From positions 310,001 through 374,000 of the forward strand of contig NZ_QKWN01000004.1 of NCBI RefSeq assembly GCF_007279655.1: DNA of 64,000 nucleotides, given 5' to 3'. Made by a program: the position numbers and the translations under genes. Positions within the stretch are counted from its first letter, which is position 1. Every line of letters starts with the position of its first letter. Positions 1-9,774 of this stretch are shown here, piece after piece. The DNA comes from Robertkochia solimangrovi. GTDB taxonomy: Bacteria; Bacteroidota; Bacteroidia; Flavobacteriales; Flavobacteriaceae. The notes beneath the pieces are model-generated. The model made no database searches and was not told the origin of the DNA. It saw only the letters and a program-made list of their open reading frames with translations.

Positions 1-420
1 ATCGTCAACAGGTGGATCTGAAGTTATCTGTAACAACGCACGCTTCCGCAACTCGTATTCACCATTGACCACTTCCTGAACTGCTTTACACACGCCCTCC
101 TTCTGAACGGTCGCAAGAAAACCCAGTCTGCCGGTATTGATACCAAGGATCGGAATATTGAGATCCCTTACAAAGAGTACTGAACGAAGGATGGTTCCGT
201 CGCCACCGACACTAAACATCATGTCGTAGGATGCATCCAGATCGTTAAAGGAAGAGAACATCGCATATTCTTTGGTAATTCCGGCAAATTTCCGGATCTG
301 CTCGTAATACCCTGCCTCTACAACTATGTTAACGTCATTTTCTTCAAGGGCATTCAGCAGGACCTGAATAAAATCTCCTGCATCTTCCTGATAATACTGA
401 CCGTAAACACCTATTTTCAC
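1..420 (-). CDS. nadK: NAD kinase, C-terminus cut by window edge
   Basis: Phosphorylates NAD to NADP in the cytoplasm. The reading frame starts at a GTG (418-420 on the minus strand) and runs off the left edge, giving about 140 residues: N-terminus VKIGVYGQYYQED, then the NAD-kinase nucleotide motif GGDGTILRS and the following LGINTGRLGFLA block, which together are diagnostic of the family. The rest of the catalytic domain lies outside the window. The GTG start is chosen because the conserved N-terminal strand begins there and no ATG lies nearby. The CBS protein gene is 95 bp upstream on the same strand and pdxJ is divergent, a neighbourhood I recall from other flavobacteria. Confidence 0.9.
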   Translation of the reverse strand, partial: MKIGVYGQYYQEDAGDFIQVLLNALEENDVNIVVEAGYYEQIRKFAGITKEYAMFSSFNDLDASYDMMFSVGGDGTILRSVLFVRDLNIPILGINTGRLGFLATVQKEGVCKAVQEVVNGEYELRKRALLQITSDPPVDD

Positions 421-515
421 TGTAATGGGTTTTTCTTAAATACTAAAAATCCGGCTGTACAGCATAAATCATGCATCACACTGCAACCGGAACCTTGTCA
501 AAAATACAGTTATTT

Positions 516-1172
516 TTAAATATTAAGGTATCTACTCAGGTATTCTGACCTTCTTTTCAGACTTTCCACATAAGAATCATCCTCATTACCCGAAACGATG
601 TTGTAACCATATCGCCGAAAGGTCTGTAGAATATTATTCAACCCGACATTACCGACTTTAAGAGTGATCTGCGTCAAATCTTCCTGCGCATCAGAAACGA
701 ATGCACCCAGCAATTTCCCGTCGTTACTTTCAACGATCTGAGAGATCTCACTAAAAGTATAATCCTGAGTACCCTTTTCTACGATCAGAATACCACCGGG
801 TTCATTCAGGAACGGTGTTTCTTTAAAAAGGCCGATCACATCGATAAGCTCATAATATCCAAGATAATTATCATCCTCATCCAGAACCGGCATTACATTA
901 GCATTGTTTCGGGCAAATGCCTCCAAAACATCGAGCCAACTGGTATTCTTCTTAACGAAAAACACATCCAGCATATACATATAATCGGAAATCTTCTTGT
1001 CGGTTTCAAATCCTTCAAGATCTTCCTCCGAAATATTACCTAATAATTTATGGTCTTCAACAACAGGGAAGTGAGTGAATGTACAATCCGCGAACATCCC
1101 CTCTACCATTCTAACCGGATAATTGGTCAACAATGGCAATATATCATTATTTATGTACGATTGCAGGTTCAT
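516..1172 (-). CDS. CBS domain protein with ACT-like C-terminus
   Basis: 218-residue cytoplasmic protein. The first ~115 residues contain two CBS-type segments (FTHFPVVEDHKLLGNIS and NANVMPVLDEDDNYLGYYE), which in this family bind adenosine nucleotides as energy or ligand sensors. Residues ~125-190 (starting GGILIVEKG) have the beta-alpha-beta look of an ACT-like domain. No catalytic motif is seen, so a regulatory role is likely, but the partner is unknown. It precedes nadK on the same strand with a 95-bp gap and is divergent from pdxJ. The gene starts at an ATG (MNLQSYINND). Family call is firm, function open. Confidence 0.8.
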   Translation of the reverse strand: MNLQSYINNDILPLLTNYPVRMVEGMFADCTFTHFPVVEDHKLLGNISEEDLEGFETDKKISDYMYMLDVFFVKKNTSWLDVLEAFARNNANVMPVLDEDDNYLGYYELIDVIGLFKETPFLNEPGGILIVEKGTQDYTFSEISQIVESNDGKLLGAFVSDAQEDLTQITLKVGNVGLNNILQTFRRYGYNIVSGNEDDSYVESLKRRSEYLSRYLNI

Positions 1173-1231
1173 AGCATTGAATTATAGCCCAAATTAATCA
1201 TTTTATGCCACAATAAATAGTCTGCGCTTCG

Positions 1232-1239
1232 TATTTTTG
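1232..1239 (+). promoter_or_regulatory. Bacteroidota-type -7 box upstream of pdxJ
   Basis: TATTTTTG matches the TAnnTTTG -7 element of Bacteroidota promoters, 27 bp before the pdxJ ATG at 1267. A matching TTG at -33 is not clear. The box overlaps a TTG codon at 1237 that would otherwise extend the pdxJ frame, which argues for the ATG start. Confidence 0.5.
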
Positions 1240-1266
1240 CTTACAAATACTCAGAAAATAAATATA

Positions 1267-1980
1267 ATGACCAAGCTCAGTGTTAACATCAATAAAATAG
1301 CCACCCTGAGAAATGCCAGAGGAGGAAATATTCCCGACTTGCTAAAAGCTGCAAAAGACATTCAGGATTTTGGAGCAGAAGGCATTACTATCCATCCGAG
1401 ACCCGACGAAAGACATATCAGATACCAGGATGCACGCGATCTCAAATCGGTCGTATACACAGAATATAATATAGAGGGAAATCCGGTGAAAAAATTCATC
1501 GACCTGGTTCTGGAAGTACAGCCTACACAGGTTACACTGGTACCGGATGCAGAAGACGCCCTCACTTCAGATGCTGGCTGGAACACTATCAAACATATGG
1601 ATTTCCTGAAAGAAGTTATCGCTGAATTTCATTCAAACGGAATTCGCACGTCTATATTTATCGACCCGGTAACCGACATGATCGAAGCTGCAGTTAAAAC
1701 CGGCACCGACAGGATCGAACTCTATACAGAAAGCTATGCCCGGGACTACCTAAACGGAAATATGGAAGGCATTCGTGTTTATGCAGATGCTGCCCATTTG
1801 GCGGGCAAGCTCGGACTCGGTGTGAATGCAGGACATGATCTCAGCCTGGATAACCTGAAATATTTTAATGACAGCATCCCTGAACTTATGGAAGTTTCCA
1901 TCGGCCACGCGCTTATTTCTGAATCGCTTTACCTGGGCCTTGAAAATGTAATACAAATGTACCTGGCCCGACTACAGTAA
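1267..1980 (+). CDS. pdxJ: Pyridoxine 5'-phosphate synthase
   Basis: Condenses 1-deoxy-D-xylulose 5-phosphate with 3-amino-2-oxopropyl phosphate to give pyridoxine 5'-phosphate, the last ring-forming step of the DXP-dependent vitamin B6 route. The 237-residue TIM barrel shows the family signatures: [17 protein letters not shown] at the N-terminus, [34 protein letters not shown] and the C-terminal SIGHALI. The frame opens ten codons earlier at a TTG (1237), but that codon sits in a promoter-like box and the family begins at MTKLSVN, so 1267 is the start. The hydrolase gene follows after 2 bp, implying co-transcription. Confidence 0.95.
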   Translation: MTKLSVNINKIATLRNARGGNIPDLLKAAKDIQDFGAEGITIHPRPDERHIRYQDARDLKSVVYTEYNIEGNPVKKFIDLVLEVQPTQVTLVPDAEDALTSDAGWNTIKHMDFLKEVIAEFHSNGIRTSIFIDPVTDMIEAAVKTGTDRIELYTESYARDYLNGNMEGIRVYADAAHLAGKLGLGVNAGHDLSLDNLKYFNDSIPELMEVSIGHALISESLYLGLENVIQMYLARLQ

Positions 1981-1982
1981 TC

Positions 1983-2753
1983 ATGAAACAACTCTATTCT
2001 AAAATTACGGGCAAAGGACGACCTTTATTAATTCTTCATGGTTTTCTGGGCATGTCTGACAACTGGAAAACTCTTGGAAGTCAATATGCAGAAGCAGGCT
2101 TTGAGGTACACCTCATAGACCAGCGAAATCACGGCAGAAGCTTCCATAGCGAAAACTTCTCCTACGAATACATGGTTGAGGATCTACACAACTATATGGT
2201 ATCGCATAAACTGGACAAGGCTTTTCTCCTCGGTCATTCAATGGGCGGGAAGACCGTAATGAAATTTGCCTGCACCTATCCCGACATGGTGGAAGCCCTG
2301 CTTGTCGCAGATATCGCTCCGAAATCTTATGCACCACACCACCAACAAATTCTCGACGGCCTTACCGCACTTGATTTCAGCAGGATAAATTCCCGAAATG
2401 ATGCCGACGATATGCTGTCACAATATATAAATGAACCCGGAATCAGAATGTTCCTCCTAAAGAATCTTTACCGTAAGGATAAGGACGCCTACGGACTTCG
2501 CATCAATCTGGAGGTTCTAAAAGACAAACAGACCGAGATCGGCGAACCCCTAGAACCCGGAGACCACTATCCCGGACCTGTTCTTTTCCTCAAAGGCGCA
2601 AAATCCGGTTACATCAAAGACGAAGACAAATCTTTAATACTGGAACACTTTCCAAAAGCTGAAATTCAAATCATTAGCAAAGCCGGACATTGGCTGCACG
2701 CTGAAAATCCGAAGGAGTTTTTTGCTAAATCCGTAAAATTCCTTACTGAATAA
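1983..2753 (+). CDS. Alpha/beta-fold hydrolase (YbfF-like esterase)
   Basis: 256-residue cytoplasmic alpha/beta hydrolase. Visible motifs: oxyanion segment HGFLG (~19-23), DQRNHGRS (~46-53), nucleophile elbow GHSMGGK with Ser86, and a C-terminal KAGHWLHAENP that supplies the catalytic His. This arrangement matches the YbfF/acyl-CoA esterase branch; the natural substrate cannot be read from sequence. It starts 2 bp after the pdxJ stop, so the two are almost certainly one transcript. No link to B6 synthesis is implied by the protein itself. Confidence 0.85.
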   Translation: MKQLYSKITGKGRPLLILHGFLGMSDNWKTLGSQYAEAGFEVHLIDQRNHGRSFHSENFSYEYMVEDLHNYMVSHKLDKAFLLGHSMGGKTVMKFACTYPDMVEALLVADIAPKSYAPHHQQILDGLTALDFSRINSRNDADDMLSQYINEPGIRMFLLKNLYRKDKDAYGLRINLEVLKDKQTEIGEPLEPGDHYPGPVLFLKGAKSGYIKDEDKSLILEHFPKAEIQIISKAGHWLHAENPKEFFAKSVKFLTE

Positions 2754-2796
2754 TGTTAATTTTTGCGTATCTGTTAAAAATAATGTAACGTTTGAG

Positions 2797-2827
2797 TTGT
2801 GGAAAATTTAATTTATTGTAATTTTTG
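2797..2827 (+). promoter_or_regulatory. Candidate promoter for the OmpP1 gene
   Basis: A TTG at 2797-2799 is followed after 19 bp by TAATTTTTG at 2819-2827, one base longer than the TAnnTTTG -7 consensus of the phylum. It lies 31 bp upstream of the OmpP1 start, a sensible distance. Assigned by pattern only. Confidence 0.4.
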
Positions 2828-2858
2828 CCACCATAACTTATAGCATTAATCTTTTAAC

Positions 2859-4103
2859 ATGAAGAAAATTTACATATCGGCAATTTTTATGCTGGTAGCC
2901 GTTTTAGCACATGCCGGAGGGTTTAGGGTAGCACTCCAGGGGCAGAAACAGTTGGCTATGGGACATACAGGTGTGGCTGTTGTGAACAGTCCTGAAGTCG
3001 CCTTCTTTAATCCCGCAGGGATGAGTTTCCTCAACAAAAAATTCAGTGTGAGTATTGGAACGAATTTAATATTCTCCAATATCAGTTTTCAGAATGAACA
3101 ATACGGTTGGTACGAGGAAGCCAATAATCCTGTCGTAACACCTTTTAGTGTATACGCAACTTATCAGCTCAACGAATGGGCAACCGTGGGAATCGCCGTT
3201 TATACTCCTTACGGCTCGAGTGTTGAATATGACAAGAACTGGGCTGGCTCTCACCTGGTGAATGATATCAGCCTGAAAGCTATTTTCTTTCAACCAACGC
3301 TTTCTATCAAATTCAACGATCGCTTCAGTATTGGCGGTGGACCTATCTACGCCAACGGAAGTGTAAACTTCAACCGTAATCTCGACAGAGCAACGACTAA
3401 TACCGAAGGTGAACGTCTTAACGTAACCATCGACCAAACCGGTATCAGTGCCTGGGGTTACACATTGGGCATGATGTTCAAGCCAACGACCAATATCACT
3501 TTGGGAGCGAACTACCGATCTAAAATCGCTATGAAAGCCGAAGGCGGGGAAGCAGATTTCCAAAACATCCCTTCTAACCTTCAAGGGCAATTCAGTGATG
3601 GCACTTTTGACGCAGAGCTCCCATTACCGGCAGAGCTAACTGTAGGAGCATCATATGAGATCGCCGATAAATGGCTTATCGCATTTGACTATAACCGAGT
3701 TTTCTGGGATGCCTATAAAGCTCTTGATGTAAAGTTCAGCAATGGACTTGAATCGATCAACCCCAGAAACTATAAAAATTCATCCGTTTACCGTTTCGGA
3801 CTCCAATACAAAGCGAATGAACGTTTTGTGTTGAGAGGAGGATATTATTTCGATGAATCACCTGTTCAGGCAGGATATTTCGCTCCGGAAACACCTCGTA
3901 ATGACTCGAACAACTTTACCTGCGGATTCAGCTTTAATATCAGCGAGCGATTTGCCATAGATGCTTCCTTCCTATATGTACATTTTGATGAGATCGATGC
4001 TTCTTATGACTACTACCAGGAAAATGGATCTAATGTACCTTTCGGAGGAACCTATAAGAACAATGCTTTTATTCCGGGTATTGGAGTTACCTACGGATTC
4101 TAA
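2859..4103 (+). CDS. OmpP1/FadL family outer-membrane transporter
   Basis: 414-residue outer-membrane beta-barrel. A cleavable signal peptide (MKKIYISAIFMLVAVLAHAGG) is followed by the FadL-family N-terminal pattern FRVALQGQKQLAMGHTG and FFNPAGMSFL, then alternating amphipathic strands ending in an aromatic C-terminus (GVTYGF). FadL proteins carry hydrophobic compounds such as long-chain fatty acids across the outer membrane; the cargo here is unknown. An SGNH-hydrolase lipoprotein starts 19 bp downstream, so the pair may import and de-esterify lipidic substrates together (inference). Confidence 0.9.
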   Translation: MKKIYISAIFMLVAVLAHAGGFRVALQGQKQLAMGHTGVAVVNSPEVAFFNPAGMSFLNKKFSVSIGTNLIFSNISFQNEQYGWYEEANNPVVTPFSVYATYQLNEWATVGIAVYTPYGSSVEYDKNWAGSHLVNDISLKAIFFQPTLSIKFNDRFSIGGGPIYANGSVNFNRNLDRATTNTEGERLNVTIDQTGISAWGYTLGMMFKPTTNITLGANYRSKIAMKAEGGEADFQNIPSNLQGQFSDGTFDAELPLPAELTVGASYEIADKWLIAFDYNRVFWDAYKALDVKFSNGLESINPRNYKNSSVYRFGLQYKANERFVLRGGYYFDESPVQAGYFAPETPRNDSNNFTCGFSFNISERFAIDASFLYVHFDEIDASYDYYQENGSNVPFGGTYKNNAFIPGIGVTYGF

Positions 4104-4122
4104 TCTAAACTGAGCTAAGACA

Positions 4123-5595
4123 ATGAAAAAAATATTATACTTTTCCTTAATTGCGGCTGCATTTGCGGGTTGTCAACCCGAGTTTAATGACGCAGTCAAT
4201 GAAACCGGCTTTTACGATAACGGCGAAGCAGATTTCAGCACTTATGTTTCCGTTGGAAACTCCCTGACCGCCGGGTATACCGATGGAGCGGTTTTCAGAT
4301 TCGGGCAGACCAATTCGTTCCCGAATATTATGGCAACTCAATTCGCACATGCAGGTGGAGGCGAATTCACCCAACCTCTTGTCGACGATAATATCGGCGG
4401 ACTTCTTGCCGGAGGACAACAAATCGCAGATGCAAGACGCGTTATTCAGTATAGTGCCGACGGATCTCCAACCCCGGTAATTCTCGATGGAACACCAACA
4501 ACCGATATCACAAATATCGTTGCAGGACCTTATAATAATATGGGAGTACCCGGAGCAAAAAGTTATCACTTATTAGTGAACGGATATGGAAATATCGGCA
4601 ACTTCCCGGCTGCTGCCAACCCCTATTATATCAGAATGGCAAGCACACCGGATGCATCCGTAATTCAGGATGCAGTAGCGATGAATCCAACCTTCTTTAC
4701 ATTATTCATCGGTAGCAACGACATTCTTGGATATGCCACTTCTGGAGGTACTGGAATCGATCAGACCGGCAATCAGAATGTTGCTTCTTATGGTTCGAAT
4801 GATATCACCGATCCAACTGTATTCGCAGGAGTATACAACCAGCTTCTTCAGGCACTAACCGCTAATGGCGCCAAAGGTGCTGTTGCAAGTCTTCCGGAAG
4901 TAAAAGCAGTTCCTTTTTTAACAACAGTACCCTACAATGCAATACCATTGGATGCCGCGACCGCTGCATACCTTAATCAGTCATATGCACAATATAATGG
5001 AGCTATACAACAGTTCCGTTTATTGAATGCGATCACCGAAGAGGAAGCTGCACAAAGAACGATAAGCTTCAGTGCGGGACAAAATGCAGTGGTGATCATG
5101 GACGAAGATCTGACCGATCTAAGCGCATACTCTGTTCCAAACCTAAGACAAGCCACCGCTGCAGATTTCATCCCACTACCTGTATCCTCGGTACTGGGGA
5201 CCCTTGCTGATCCGAATGACCCTACCTCAGTGATCGGAGTTGGAGTTCCATTAAACGATGGACAAGTATTGACAGAAACAGAAGCGATCACTGTTGATAA
5301 TGCACGCATGGCATATAATGCAACTATCGAAGCACTGGCTTCAAACTACGACCTGGCATTTGTAGATATCTATGACCTGATCACACAATTGTCGACTACC
5401 GGAGTTCAATATGATGGCGGGACTTTAACCAGTACATACGCAACCGGAGGGGCATTTTCACTGGATGGAGTACACCCTACTGCACGCGGATATGCGGTGG
5501 TAGCAAACACTTTCATCCATGCGATCAATGACAAATACGGATCAAGCGTTCCTGACGTAAATCCGGGAACCTATCCAACCCTTTATGTAGAATAA
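4123..5595 (+). CDS. SGNH/GDSL-type hydrolase lipoprotein
   Basis: 490-residue lipoprotein: signal MKKILYFSLIAAAFAGC with lipobox FAGC. SGNH blocks are visible: block I reads VGNSLTAGY (GNSL in place of GDSL, the Ser kept), block III is IGSNDIL, and block V is DGVHPTARGYAVVAN with the Asp-His pair. Between blocks III and V it has a long insertion, making it larger than typical ~200-250-residue SGNH enzymes. Members cleave esters; the substrate is not predictable. Located 19 bp after the OmpP1 gene and ended by a clear terminator at 5618-5646, so the two genes form an operon. Confidence 0.85.
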   Translation: MKKILYFSLIAAAFAGCQPEFNDAVNETGFYDNGEADFSTYVSVGNSLTAGYTDGAVFRFGQTNSFPNIMATQFAHAGGGEFTQPLVDDNIGGLLAGGQQIADARRVIQYSADGSPTPVILDGTPTTDITNIVAGPYNNMGVPGAKSYHLLVNGYGNIGNFPAAANPYYIRMASTPDASVIQDAVAMNPTFFTLFIGSNDILGYATSGGTGIDQTGNQNVASYGSNDITDPTVFAGVYNQLLQALTANGAKGAVASLPEVKAVPFLTTVPYNAIPLDAATAAYLNQSYAQYNGAIQQFRLLNAITEEEAAQRTISFSAGQNAVVIMDEDLTDLSAYSVPNLRQATAADFIPLPVSSVLGTLADPNDPTSVIGVGVPLNDGQVLTETEAITVDNARMAYNATIEALASNYDLAFVDIYDLITQLSTTGVQYDGGTLTSTYATGGAFSLDGVHPTARGYAVVANTFIHAINDKYGSSVPDVNPGTYPTLYVE

Positions 5596-5617
5596 GACAG
5601 CGTTCATATACTGTTAC

Positions 5618-5646
5618 AAACGCCTTCGTAATGAAGGCGTTTTTTT
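5618..5646 (+). terminator. Rho-independent terminator after the SGNH gene
   Basis: Perfect 9-bp stem AACGCCTTC / GAAGGCGTT with loop GTAAT, directly followed by a run of T. Ends the OmpP1-SGNH operon. Confidence 0.9.
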
Positions 5647-5677
5647 ATATCTTTAATTCACTAAAAAACAGAATATT

Positions 5678-6022
5678 ATGAAGCTAATTTTAAAAGTACT
5701 TCTCAGTGCACTTGCCGTTATCATCCTGGAAAAGATACTTCCGGGTATCAGTGTCGATAAATTCTCCACAGCGATCATCATCGCGATTGTTCTTGCGATC
5801 CTTAACCTGATCGTTAAGCCAATTCTGGTAATCCTGACCCTTCCGGTAACGATCATTACGCTCGGACTCTTTCTTCTCGTCATCAATGCGATACTGATCC
5901 TTTTTGCCGACGGACTTATCGATGGATTCGACGTGAGCAATTTCTGGTGGGCTATAATATTCAGTGTGCTGTTTTCCATCTTACAATCGATACTTTATTC
6001 GCTGATCAAGGAAGACAAATAA
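5678..6022 (+). CDS. Phage-holin-family IV-like small membrane protein
   Basis: 114 residues with four hydrophobic segments (starting LLSALAVIILEKILPGISV, then IIIAIVLAILNLIVKPILVI, LPVTIITLGLFLLVINAILI and WWAIIFSVLFSILQS). The conserved pattern NLIVKPIL...LTLPVTIITLGLFLLVINA is that of the 'phage holin family / DUF, superfamily IV' chromosomal proteins. Despite the family name there is no phage neighbourhood; it sits alone between a terminator and the tig promoter. Role unknown. Confidence 0.8.
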   Translation: MKLILKVLLSALAVIILEKILPGISVDKFSTAIIIAIVLAILNLIVKPILVILTLPVTIITLGLFLLVINAILILFADGLIDGFDVSNFWWAIIFSVLFSILQSILYSLIKEDK

Positions 6023-6179
6023 GAACTCCTTTATGTACGGAAAGCTCTAATACCTAATATTTAACACATAACTTTCTTTCAAAAGCCGTAATTTTGTTTG
6101 TGGTAAACCGCGCTGCACCATTACTTTCCTGAACGAAATATTAAAATTTTAATAAATTGTTTTACAGCTTATTAAAAAC

Positions 6180-6210
6180 TTGGCTAGCGATTTAAAATGT
6201 CTTATTTTTG
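6180..6210 (+). promoter_or_regulatory. Promoter of tig
   Basis: TTG at 6180-6182 and TATTTTTG at 6203-6210 with a 20-bp spacer, very close to the Bacteroidota TTG / TAnnTTTG consensus. It leaves a leader of roughly 30 nt before the tig start. Confidence 0.7.
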
Positions 6211-6245
6211 CAAGCCGAATTTAAGGGGCAATAATATTTTATATA

Positions 6246-7568
6246 ATGGATATTACTAGAGAGCAAATTGACAAATTAAATGCAATTGTAAAAGTTGCTA
6301 TCACAAAAGAAGATTACAGTGACAGGGTAGATAAGATCCTGACCGACTACCGTAAGAATGCGAACATTCCCGGTTTCAGAAAAGGACATGTACCTATGGG
6401 GCTTGTTAAAAAGCAATATGGAAAAGCCGTATTGGTTGACGAAGTGAACAAGCTTTTACAAGATTCCCTTAACAAGTACCTTGTAGAGGAAAAACTTGAT
6501 GTACTTGGGAATCCGCTTCCAAAAGCTCAGGATGATCTTGACTGGGAAGCAGAAAACTTTTCATTTGAATTCGAACTCGGTCTTGCTCCTGAGTTCGATG
6601 TAGACCTCAACACGAAGAAGCCGATTACACATTATCATATTACCGCTGACGATAAAATGATCGATGAGCAGGTTGATCGTATCGCCAAGCAATACGGAAA
6701 GCTTATTTCTCAGGAGGAAGTAACGGAGGACAGCGAAATCACCGGTACTTTTAAAAATGAGGAGAGAGAACTTGAAAACCGTGTTACTTTAACCCTTGAT
6801 AAAATCAAAGGAAAACGCAACAACGGTAAATTCCTCGGATCTAAAGTTGGAGACACCCTTGAGCTTAAGACCAAAGGCCTTTGCGAAGATGATCATGATC
6901 TGATGTCTTTTGTAAAAGCTTCTCATGACGAGGCACATGACCTTGACATCGAAGTTACTTTTACCATCGAAGAGATCAACAAGAGAGAAGCTGCCGAATT
7001 GAATCAGGAATTCTTCGACAAGTTATTCGGTAAGGACGCTGTTACTTCTGAAGAAGAAATGCGTACAAAGATCAAAGAGGATGCTGAAAAGCAATTCGAG
7101 CAACAATCGGATCAGAAGTTACTGAACGACATCACAGAACATTTGGTTGACAACACCCAGTTTGACCTTCCTGCTGAGTTCCTTAAAAAATGGATCCAGG
7201 CTACAGGAGAAGAATTACTGACTGATGACCAGGCTTCTGAAGAATATGAAAAATCAGAAAAAGGTCTTCGCTACCAATTGATCGAAGGAAAGATCATCAA
7301 GAACAACGATCTTCAGGTAACTTATGAGAACCTGAAGGATTTTGCAAAAGATTACGTTCGTTCTCAAATGGCACAATTCGGTCAAACCAACCCTGAGGAA
7401 TCTGTACTTGAGGATATCGCCGGAAGAGTACTTTCAAATCAGGAAGAAGCGAGACGACTTTCCGAGCAGTTAATGAGTCAGAAACTGATCCAACTGTACA
7501 AGGAAAAAGCGAATCTGAAGACTAAGGAAGTTACCTACGAAAACTTTGTGAAAGAAGTATATGGTTAA
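6246..7568 (+). CDS. tig: Trigger factor chaperone
   Basis: Ribosome-bound chaperone that receives nascent chains at the exit tunnel. 440 residues. The ribosome-docking signature GFRKGHVPMGLVKKQYG is in the N-terminal domain (~42-60). The middle PPIase region is divergent, as I recall from other Bacteroidota trigger factors, and the helical C-terminal substrate cradle occupies ~240-440. It is followed by its own terminator (7597-7629), then clpP and clpX, the classical tig-clpP-clpX order linking folding and proteolysis. A strong phylum-type promoter sits just upstream. Confidence 0.95.
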   Translation: MDITREQIDKLNAIVKVAITKEDYSDRVDKILTDYRKNANIPGFRKGHVPMGLVKKQYGKAVLVDEVNKLLQDSLNKYLVEEKLDVLGNPLPKAQDDLDWEAENFSFEFELGLAPEFDVDLNTKKPITHYHITADDKMIDEQVDRIAKQYGKLISQEEVTEDSEITGTFKNEERELENRVTLTLDKIKGKRNNGKFLGSKVGDTLELKTKGLCEDDHDLMSFVKASHDEAHDLDIEVTFTIEEINKREAAELNQEFFDKLFGKDAVTSEEEMRTKIKEDAEKQFEQQSDQKLLNDITEHLVDNTQFDLPAEFLKKWIQATGEELLTDDQASEEYEKSEKGLRYQLIEGKIIKNNDLQVTYENLKDFAKDYVRSQMAQFGQTNPEESVLEDIAGRVLSNQEEARRLSEQLMSQKLIQLYKEKANLKTKEVTYENFVKEVYG

Positions 7569-7596
7569 TTCCTGTAAAAAATAAATAAGTATATTT

Positions 7597-7629
7597 AAGG
7601 CGTTAGAACGTTAGGTTCAACGCCTTTTT
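7597..7629 (+). terminator. Terminator between tig and clpP
   Basis: Stem AAGGCGTT (7597-7604) pairs with AACGCCTT (7619-7626), followed by T residues. It should reduce read-through from tig into clpP. Confidence 0.8.
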
Positions 7630-7660
7630 ACATACTAATTTATCTAGACAACTTATCCAT

Positions 7661-8338
7661 ATGAACATAGAAAAAGAATTCAAGGCATTTGCCACCGGAC
7701 ATCAGGGTATAAACAGCATGTACTACGACAAGATCGTAAGTGCTATGACCCCTGTTGGCCTGACACCAAATATCATCGAAGAGAGACAGATGAACGCGGT
7801 TGCAATGGATGTATTTTCGCGCTTAATGATGGACAGGATCATCTTTATGGGAACTGCCATCAATGATCAGGTTGCGAACATCATTCAGGCACAACTGCTT
7901 TTCCTGGAGAGCACCGATTCTTCCAAGGATATTCAGATCTATATCAACTCTCCCGGAGGTAGCGTTTATGCCGGGCTCGGTATATATGACACCATGCAAT
8001 ACATCAAACCGGATGTAGCTACTATCTGTACAGGTATGGCTGCTTCCATGGGCGCTGTATTACTTTGTGCAGGAGAGAAAGGAAAACGATCTGCGCTACC
8101 CCATGCCAGAGTGATGATCCATCAACCTCTGGGAGGAGCTCAGGGACAAGCAAGTGATATCGAAATCACTGCTCGCGAGATCCTGAAACTCAAAGATGAA
8201 CTTTATCAGATCATATCCCGTCACAGCGGTCAGTCAATGAAGAAGGTTACCGAAGATAGTGACCGTGATTTCTGGATGAAAGCTAAAGAAGCAAAGGAAT
8301 ACGGAATGATCGACGAAGTATTGGAAAGAAACCCATAA
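7661..8338 (+). CDS. clpP: ATP-dependent Clp protease proteolytic subunit
   Basis: Serine peptidase that forms the 14-subunit degradation chamber fed by ClpX. 225 residues with all triad residues in place: Ser129 in GMAASMGA, His154 in MIHQPLGG and Asp203 in DRDFWM; oxyanion-loop [11 protein letters not shown] is intact. The ~30-residue N-terminal extension over E. coli ClpP is probably a propeptide (inference). clpX follows after 92 bp on the same strand. Confidence 0.96.
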   Translation: MNIEKEFKAFATGHQGINSMYYDKIVSAMTPVGLTPNIIEERQMNAVAMDVFSRLMMDRIIFMGTAINDQVANIIQAQLLFLESTDSSKDIQIYINSPGGSVYAGLGIYDTMQYIKPDVATICTGMAASMGAVLLCAGEKGKRSALPHARVMIHQPLGGAQGQASDIEITAREILKLKDELYQIISRHSGQSMKKVTEDSDRDFWMKAKEAKEYGMIDEVLERNP

Positions 8339-8430
8339 TCCCGGGAATTCTGGATTACGCCGATTTAAAGCGTATGAATTTTCCCCCTTAACAGAATTCA
8401 TATAACTTGTGGATTCACAACTGAATAAAG

Positions 8431-9663
8431 ATGGCGAAAGAAGATTTAGAATGTTCGTTTTGCGGTAGAAAAAAACCGGAGACCAACCTCCTGATCGCAG
8501 GACTGGATGCACACATCTGTGACCGTTGTATTGAACAGGCTCACGGAATTGTGCTCGAAGAAACTCACCAGTCTAAGAAGAGTGAACTTTCCTCTGAACT
8601 CACCCTGCGTAAACCGGTTGAGATCAAAAAGTTCCTGGACCAATTCATCATTGGTCAGAATGCGACTAAAAAGGTGCTTTCCGTTGCGGTTTATAACCAC
8701 TACAAACGACTGCTGCAACCACCGACAAAAGATGATGTTGAAATTCAGAAGAGTAATATTATAATGGTGGGTCAAACCGGTACCGGTAAGACTCTTATGG
8801 CCAAGACCATCGCCAAAATGCTGAACGTACCCCTTGCGATTGTAGACGCTACAGTACTTACCGAAGCAGGATATGTTGGTGAAGATGTGGAGAGCATCCT
8901 TACCCGTCTGTTGCAGGCCGCCGATTATAATCTGGAGAAAGCTGAACGCGGAATCGTATTTATCGATGAGATTGATAAGATCGCGCGTAAAAGCGATAAC
9001 CCATCTATTACCCGAGATGTATCCGGTGAAGGTGTACAGCAGGCTCTATTAAAACTTCTGGAAGGAACTACCGTAAACGTTCCGCCAAAAGGTGGAAGAA
9101 AACACCCTGACCAGAAATTTATCGAAGTAAATACCGAAAACATCCTTTTCATCGCAGGAGGTGCCTTTGACGGTATCGAAAGAAATATTTCCAAAAGACT
9201 CAATATGCAGGCAGTCGGGTATAGTGCCCAACGTCAGGATGAAGTTCTTGATAAAGACAATCTGTTGCAATATATCATTCCAAAAGACCTTAAGGATTTT
9301 GGACTGATTCCTGAGATCATCGGTCGTTTGCCGGTACTCACCCACATGGATCCTCTTGATGCTAAAACACTTCGGGCTATTCTTACCGAACCGAAGAATG
9401 CGATCATCAAGCAGTATAACAAGCTTTTCCATATGGATGATATCAAATTCGAGATCACAGATGATGCATTGGATTATATCGTGGAAAAGGCCATCGAATA
9501 TAATCTTGGTGCCCGCGGACTCCGTTCGCTTTGTGAGACCATCCTTACGGACGCTATGTTCGAAATGCCTAGCTCTAAAGACAACAACCTTATCGTTGAC
9601 AGAGAATATGCAGAGGAAAAACTCACTAAATTGAAGATCAAAAAATTAAAGGCCGTTTCCTAA
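8431..9663 (+). CDS. clpX: ATP-dependent Clp protease ATP-binding subunit ClpX
   Basis: AAA+ unfoldase that selects substrates and threads them into ClpP. 410 residues. An N-terminal zinc-binding domain has four Cys (8, 11, 30, 33). Walker A GQTGTGKT is at 114-121, Walker B is [11 protein letters not shown], and the sensor/arginine-finger region ends GARGLRSL. Full family length. It ends in a strong terminator at 9681-9716. Confidence 0.96.
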   Translation: MAKEDLECSFCGRKKPETNLLIAGLDAHICDRCIEQAHGIVLEETHQSKKSELSSELTLRKPVEIKKFLDQFIIGQNATKKVLSVAVYNHYKRLLQPPTKDDVEIQKSNIIMVGQTGTGKTLMAKTIAKMLNVPLAIVDATVLTEAGYVGEDVESILTRLLQAADYNLEKAERGIVFIDEIDKIARKSDNPSITRDVSGEGVQQALLKLLEGTTVNVPPKGGRKHPDQKFIEVNTENILFIAGGAFDGIERNISKRLNMQAVGYSAQRQDEVLDKDNLLQYIIPKDLKDFGLIPEIIGRLPVLTHMDPLDAKTLRAILTEPKNAIIKQYNKLFHMDDIKFEITDDALDYIVEKAIEYNLGARGLRSLCETILTDAMFEMPSSKDNNLIVDREYAEEKLTKLKIKKLKAVS

Positions 9664-9680
9664 TAATGGACATACCTTAG

Positions 9681-9716
9681 AAAAAAGCCCTGGGAATCAT
9701 ACCAGGGCTTTTTTTT
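9681..9716 (+). terminator. Terminator after clpX
   Basis: Stem AAAAGCCCTGG / CCAGGGCTTTT with an 8-nt loop and a long T run. The A-rich left arm could also let it act on the opposite strand. Confidence 0.92.
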
Positions 9717-9774
9717 GTTTATGTAATACGAGTTAATCACGCAACACAGGATTCTCCGATATTCGACATTATAG

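Noticed and set aside
5678-6022. Phage remnant suggested by the holin-family protein
   Set aside because: The family is chromosomal in many bacteria and no other phage gene is nearby.
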